Shown here piece by piece: positions 33,782-36,544 of a DNA stretch of 36,544 nucleotides (position 1 is the first letter of the stretch; each line of letters starts with the position of its first letter). Made by a program: the position numbers and the translations under genes. A model generated the notes under the pieces. That model ran no database searches. It saw nothing but the letters and a program-made list of their open reading frames with translations, and was not told the origin of the DNA. The DNA comes from Candidatus Poribacteria bacterium (GTDB lineage Bacteria; Poribacteria; WGA-4E; WGA-3G): assembly GCA_003635255.1 (NCBI GenBank), contig PYJC01000158.1, forward strand, positions 1 to 36,544. Reading direction: 5' to 3'.

Positions 33782-33810
33782 TTGCATTCTTAACGTGCAT
33801 GTAATATAAT
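33782..33810 (+). promoter_or_regulatory. Sigma-70-type promoter of lexA with a near-palindrome in the spacer
   Basis: TTGCAT (33782-33787) and TATAAT (33805-33810) are 17 bases apart, 37 bases before the ATG at 33848. The spacer contains ACGTGCATGT (33793-33802), which matches its own reverse complement at 8 of 10 bases and so is a candidate LexA operator for autorepression. It does not match the E. coli (CTGT-N8-ACAG) or Bacillus (GAAC-N4-GTTC) boxes. Confidence 0.55.
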
Positions 33811-33847
33811 ATATAAATGTAAACTAATCTATGTTAGGAGATTCCTC

Positions 33848-34513
33848 ATGGCAAAGTATTTGACGGCGCGACAACGCGAGATTTTTACCTATATTCAGCG
33901 GCGTATCAAAGAAGGGTATCCGCCAACAATCCGTGAGATTGGTAGCAAGTTCGGGTTCTCTGAAAAGGCGGCTCACGACCATCTTAACGCGCTGGAGAAG
34001 AAAAAGTATATCGGACGAGAAGAGGGTAAACCCCGCGCGATTTCCATCTTGAAAGAGGCAGATCCGAAACTTCAAACCAGCAAATGGTTGGAAGGGCAGA
34101 ATGCGAATCCGAATTTAGCGGAAACACCACGTGATATTATAGAAATTCCGATTTTCGGACACGTGGCAGCTGGGACACCCCTGCTGGCATCACAGAACAT
34201 TGAAGGTACCCTTCCTATTCCAACACGTATGGTAAACAACCACGAGTGCTTCGCGCTTCGTATCATCGGCTCCAGCATGGTCGGTGCTGGAATCCTGGAA
34301 GGCGATTTTGTTATCGTGAGAAGACAGGCAAACGCTGACCCTGGCGATATTGTCGTCGCACTCGTTGAAGATGAAGCGACTGTGAAACGCTTCTACATTG
34401 ACGGGGAACGGGTCCGACTTCAACCGGAAAACCCAGCCATTGAACCCGTTATCTTTAATGTGAATGACGTAATGATACTCGGCAAAGTCATTGGACTGCA
34501 CCGAGAAATATAG
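33848..34513 (+). CDS. lexA: LexA repressor
   Basis: 221 residues. The N-terminal winged helix begins LTARQREIFTYIQRRIKEGYPPTIREIGSKFGFSEKAAHDHL. The C-terminal S24 peptidase domain has the Ala108-Gly109 self-cleavage site (FGHVAAGTP), nucleophile Ser143 in GSSMVGAGI and Lys180 in EATVKRFY. On RecA activation LexA cleaves itself and relieves repression of DNA-repair genes. The linker between domains (residues 68-97) is slightly long. AGGAG lies eight bases before the ATG and a good promoter is at 33782-33810. It is divergent from the redoxin gene. Confidence 0.95.
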   Translation: MAKYLTARQREIFTYIQRRIKEGYPPTIREIGSKFGFSEKAAHDHLNALEKKKYIGREEGKPRAISILKEADPKLQTSKWLEGQNANPNLAETPRDIIEIPIFGHVAAGTPLLASQNIEGTLPIPTRMVNNHECFALRIIGSSMVGAGILEGDFVIVRRQANADPGDIVVALVEDEATVKRFYIDGERVRLQPENPAIEPVIFNVNDVMILGKVIGLHREI

Positions 34514-34543
34514 CAACCTCCTTTTATCCCAATCGTTCAATTG

Positions 34544-34569
34544 ATGGGCAGAACAGCGTATCTGCCCAT
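34544..34569. terminator. Hairpin between convergent lexA and HAD genes
   Basis: ATGGGCAGA (34544-34552) pairs perfectly with TCTGCCCAT (34561-34569), eight-base loop. It lies between the two convergent stops (34513 and 34585) and may end both transcripts, though neither side has a long U-tract. Confidence 0.45.
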
Positions 34570-34584
34570 TACCTCCCCAAGTTT

Positions 34585-35334
34585 CTACTCCGAATCGAAA
34601 AAATCGGTCAGTTCGTGTAAGTGAGAAAGTTTGACATCCACCATAGACGGATCGGGACACGTTTTCGCCTGATCGCCCACAAGCCACGCTGTCCAGAGCC
34701 CAGCGTTCTTACCGCCGACCATATCCGCGCTATAACTATCACCAACATAGATAGCGTGTGCAGGGACAACGCCCAATTCCGACAAAGCCGCTTCAAAAAT
34801 ACGCGCGTCCGGCTTCGCTATCCCTAAAACCGTAGAATCTATGATCGCCTCAAGCAAAGGGGTGAGTCCATATTCATCACACCAACCGCGGGTGTTCCCA
34901 AAGTTATTGCTAATGACAGCGAGTTTATAGGTGCCGTGAAGCGTTTCCAACCATCGCCGATTTTTTTCAAGACTTTTGGCAGCTCCTGTACAGAACCACT
35001 CAACGTACGCGTCTTTCATTTTTTTGCTCAATCCTAACCGCTGATAAATCCCCACCGCGATCGCTTCAGTCGTCTCTCGCAACGAGCAACGCGCCGCGTA
35101 TTCAGAAGCGACCACTCCAACCGGCAGCATTGAACCATCTTGATAAGACCACTCATGCGAAGCGTCTCCGAGAGCGAATTCTGTTATCGTCGCTCTATCA
35201 GCCTCGTCGAATGCTTCACGCGTAATTTCTGGGTGTCGCTCATGGATAAATTGATACGCTCGTTCCAACCAATGGATGCCATTTCCATCCAAAGTCCCGC
35301 CGAAATCAAATATTAATGCGCGGATATCCCTCAT
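34585..35334 (-). CDS. HAD-superfamily hydrolase
   Basis: 249 residues. Motif I is FDFGGTLDGNG (nucleophile Asp10; the usual second Asp of DxD is Gly, a known variant), motif II Ser in LAVISNNFGN, motif III Lys in GIAKPDARIFEAAL, and motif IV VGDSYSADMVGGKNAGL. The cap lies between motifs I and II (residues 15-100). Members dephosphorylate small metabolites or split haloacids; the substrate is unknown. AAAGGA lies seven bases before the ATG. It follows the GT9 gene by 25 bases on the same strand, so they may be co-transcribed. Confidence 0.88.
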   Translation of the reverse strand: MRDIRALIFDFGGTLDGNGIHWLERAYQFIHERHPEITREAFDEADRATITEFALGDASHEWSYQDGSMLPVGVVASEYAARCSLRETTEAIAVGIYQRLGLSKKMKDAYVEWFCTGAAKSLEKNRRWLETLHGTYKLAVISNNFGNTRGWCDEYGLTPLLEAIIDSTVLGIAKPDARIFEAALSELGVVPAHAIYVGDSYSADMVGGKNAGLWTAWLVGDQAKTCPDPSMVDVKLSHLHELTDFFDSE

Positions 35335-35359
35335 TCGTGTTCCTTTTTTCTATTTTATA

Positions 35360-36388
35360 TCAGGCAGCATGTACCTGTTGATGTAATTTAGTCTCTAATG
35401 CTTTTACAATTTCAGCGGTGCTAATTTCCGTCATACAGAGATGTGGTGCATCCTGGTGGTGGCACGTCCGCTTATAGCACGGACGACATTCGACCGGTTT
35501 CTCAATGATGGTATGTCCAGTGCCGTAAGGCTTATGGCGTACCGGGCTGGTTGGACCGAAGAGCGCTACTGTCGGTGTACCTACCGCCGCAGCGATATGC
35601 ATCGGTCCGCTATCGCAAGTCAAACATACCTCACATCTCTCTAAGAGTGCGCCGAGTTGCAAAATTGATGTCTTGCCGACAAGATTAATTATCGGTAGTG
35701 AAGTAGGCAACGCTTCCACAAGTGCCAACTCATTCGATGAACCTGTTAGGACAATTCTCACATCCGGTGCGAGGTGTGCAATTTGCTCGATAACCGCAGC
35801 GAAATTTGCTATATCCCACTGCTTTGTACGCCATGTTGTGCCTAAATTGAGAGCGATCAGTCTATCAGTCAAAGAGACATCTTCAATATCCAGAAGGTCT
35901 TGAATTATTCGCCGCTCAGTATCTGTATGCCAAAACTCCAGAGAATCCAAATTTGTATCAATATCAAGCAGTTGGAGTACCCGTAAATACCGATGCCCCT
36001 CATGAACACTTGTATCGTCTTTGCGAGATGCGGTTAGCAGCATTCCACGCCCGTTGACGTTGGTTCCCACACGTATTGGTACCCTTGCAAGGAATGGTAG
36101 CAAAGCGTTTCGGAACGAGGTAGGATGTAACACAACAGCGACATCAAATGCAGCCCTACGTATCTGATGGATCAATCCCCTGAGAGACCGATAACGACCA
36201 CGGTTTTTGGTATCAACGATGCAAGTATCCACATAAGGATGGGTTTCCATTAAATCCGCTACAAGCGGCCGCAACAGGAGTGTTAAATTAGATTCGGGAT
36301 AGGCACGTTTCAAGGCACGCAACGCGGGTGTCAATAGCACCATATCGCCGATCCAACCGCCTGTCTGGCACACCAAAATATTTTGCAT
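35360..36388 (-). CDS. Glycosyltransferase family 9 (heptosyltransferase-like)
   Basis: 342 residues, GT-B fold. The N-terminus 'ILVCQTGGWIGDMVLLTPALRALKRAYP' is the acceptor-side glycine loop of GT9, and the C-terminal half has the ADP-sugar-binding block CDSGPMHIAAAVGTPTVALFGPTSPVRHKPYG. A Cys-rich tail (VECRPCYKRTCHHQ) is common in this family. GT9 enzymes such as WaaC/WaaF/WaaQ transfer heptose to the lipopolysaccharide core at the inner membrane; the true donor and acceptor here are unknown. The ribosome site is poor. It lies 25 bases before the HAD gene and 46 bases after the partial gene that is upstream in this direction. Confidence 0.9.
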   Translation of the reverse strand: MQNILVCQTGGWIGDMVLLTPALRALKRAYPESNLTLLLRPLVADLMETHPYVDTCIVDTKNRGRYRSLRGLIHQIRRAAFDVAVVLHPTSFRNALLPFLARVPIRVGTNVNGRGMLLTASRKDDTSVHEGHRYLRVLQLLDIDTNLDSLEFWHTDTERRIIQDLLDIEDVSLTDRLIALNLGTTWRTKQWDIANFAAVIEQIAHLAPDVRIVLTGSSNELALVEALPTSLPIINLVGKTSILQLGALLERCEVCLTCDSGPMHIAAAVGTPTVALFGPTSPVRHKPYGTGHTIIEKPVECRPCYKRTCHHQDAPHLCMTEISTAEIVKALETKLHQQVHAA

Positions 36389-36434
36389 CGCAGCACCGGT
36401 GAAAAGACAACAAGATACGCAACGGTTTTCAGGC

Positions 36435-36544
36435 TTAGAAGAAAAACGGGTTTGACCAAGCTTTTTTGCCGGTTTCGTCTGTTATTTCAACGCGAACGTA
36501 TTTCGCCCCGTTCGGAACGCTATAGGTCGCCTCAGTCAAGAGTT
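36435..36544 (-). CDS. C-terminal tail of a protein cut by the window edge
   Basis: The final 35 codons of a leftward gene end at TAA (36435-36437). They read ATYSVPNGAKYVRVEITD then ETGKKAWSNPFFF and stop. An ending of the form VRVE.TD..G..AWSNP resembles the C-terminus of PHP-domain or CehA/McbA-type metallohydrolases, where this is the end of a metal-dependent phosphoesterase fold. The match rests on memory of those C-termini and could be wrong. The rest lies beyond the window. Confidence 0.55.
   Translation of the reverse strand, partial: LLTEATYSVPNGAKYVRVEITDETGKKAWSNPFFF

Noticed and set aside
28345..34513. uvrB and lexA as a single SOS operon
   Set aside because: They are on opposite strands and about 3.5 kb apart; only functional relation can be claimed.

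Overview
The window looks like a chromosomal segment of a Gram-negative-type bacterium of moderate GC. Supporting genes are a PBP1B-like class A penicillin-binding protein, a GT9 heptosyltransferase-like enzyme, a secreted M16 peptidase pair, LexA and UvrB. The mix (actinobacterial-type xylose isomerase, DegT aminotransferase, LMF1-like membrane protein, cyclase-family hydrolase, many small intergenic inverted repeats) reminds me most of Candidatus Poribacteria. That assignment is from memory of gene content and is inference; a marker-gene phylogeny would settle it. No tRNA, rRNA or CRISPR array was seen.

Layout. 1-460: the 5' part of a leftward IS transposase, cut by the window edge, whose start lies in a long hairpin. 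621-7123: rightward genes for an internally duplicated secreted protein, a PAP2-type phosphatase, a DegT aminotransferase, a DCC-LMF1 fusion and an inositol-monophosphatase-family enzyme. 7163-9001: two leftward paralogous double-GNAT genes in tandem. 9167-19568: a rightward run of a cyclase-family hydrolase, CCA/poly(A) nucleotidyltransferase overlapping a site-2-type protease, scpA-scpB-threonine synthase, xylose isomerase, a CstA transporter, a coiled-coil protein, and an HNH nuclease fused to glycine-periodic repeats. 19653-23046: a leftward cluster of a HigB-like toxin, its HTH-like partner, an unknown 109-residue protein and an S9 peptidase. 23281-27721: a leftward, translationally coupled operon of an active M16 protease, an inactive M16 partner with an extra C-terminal domain, and an isochorismatase-like protein. 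27894-33676: leftward rubredoxin-like protein, UvrB, PBP1B-like protein and a redoxin. 33848-34513: rightward lexA with a clear promoter. 34585-36544: leftward HAD hydrolase, GT9 glycosyltransferase and the tail of one further protein cut by the window edge.

How the genes work together. Several neighbours make sense as pairs: ScpA/ScpB (condensin partners), the two M16 subunits (one catalytic, one not), the toxin-antitoxin pair, and possibly the coiled-coil/HNH pair. UvrB and LexA are both DNA-damage genes but are not in one operon here. No gene-free stretch exceeds 300 bases; the larger gaps hold hairpins, a MITE-like element with TTATAGTAAAA ends, and a few convincing -35/-10 pairs.

The least explained items are the HNH-solenoid fusion with its coiled-coil neighbour, the duplicated secreted protein, and the small TATAGTAAA/TTTACTATA inverted-repeat elements.
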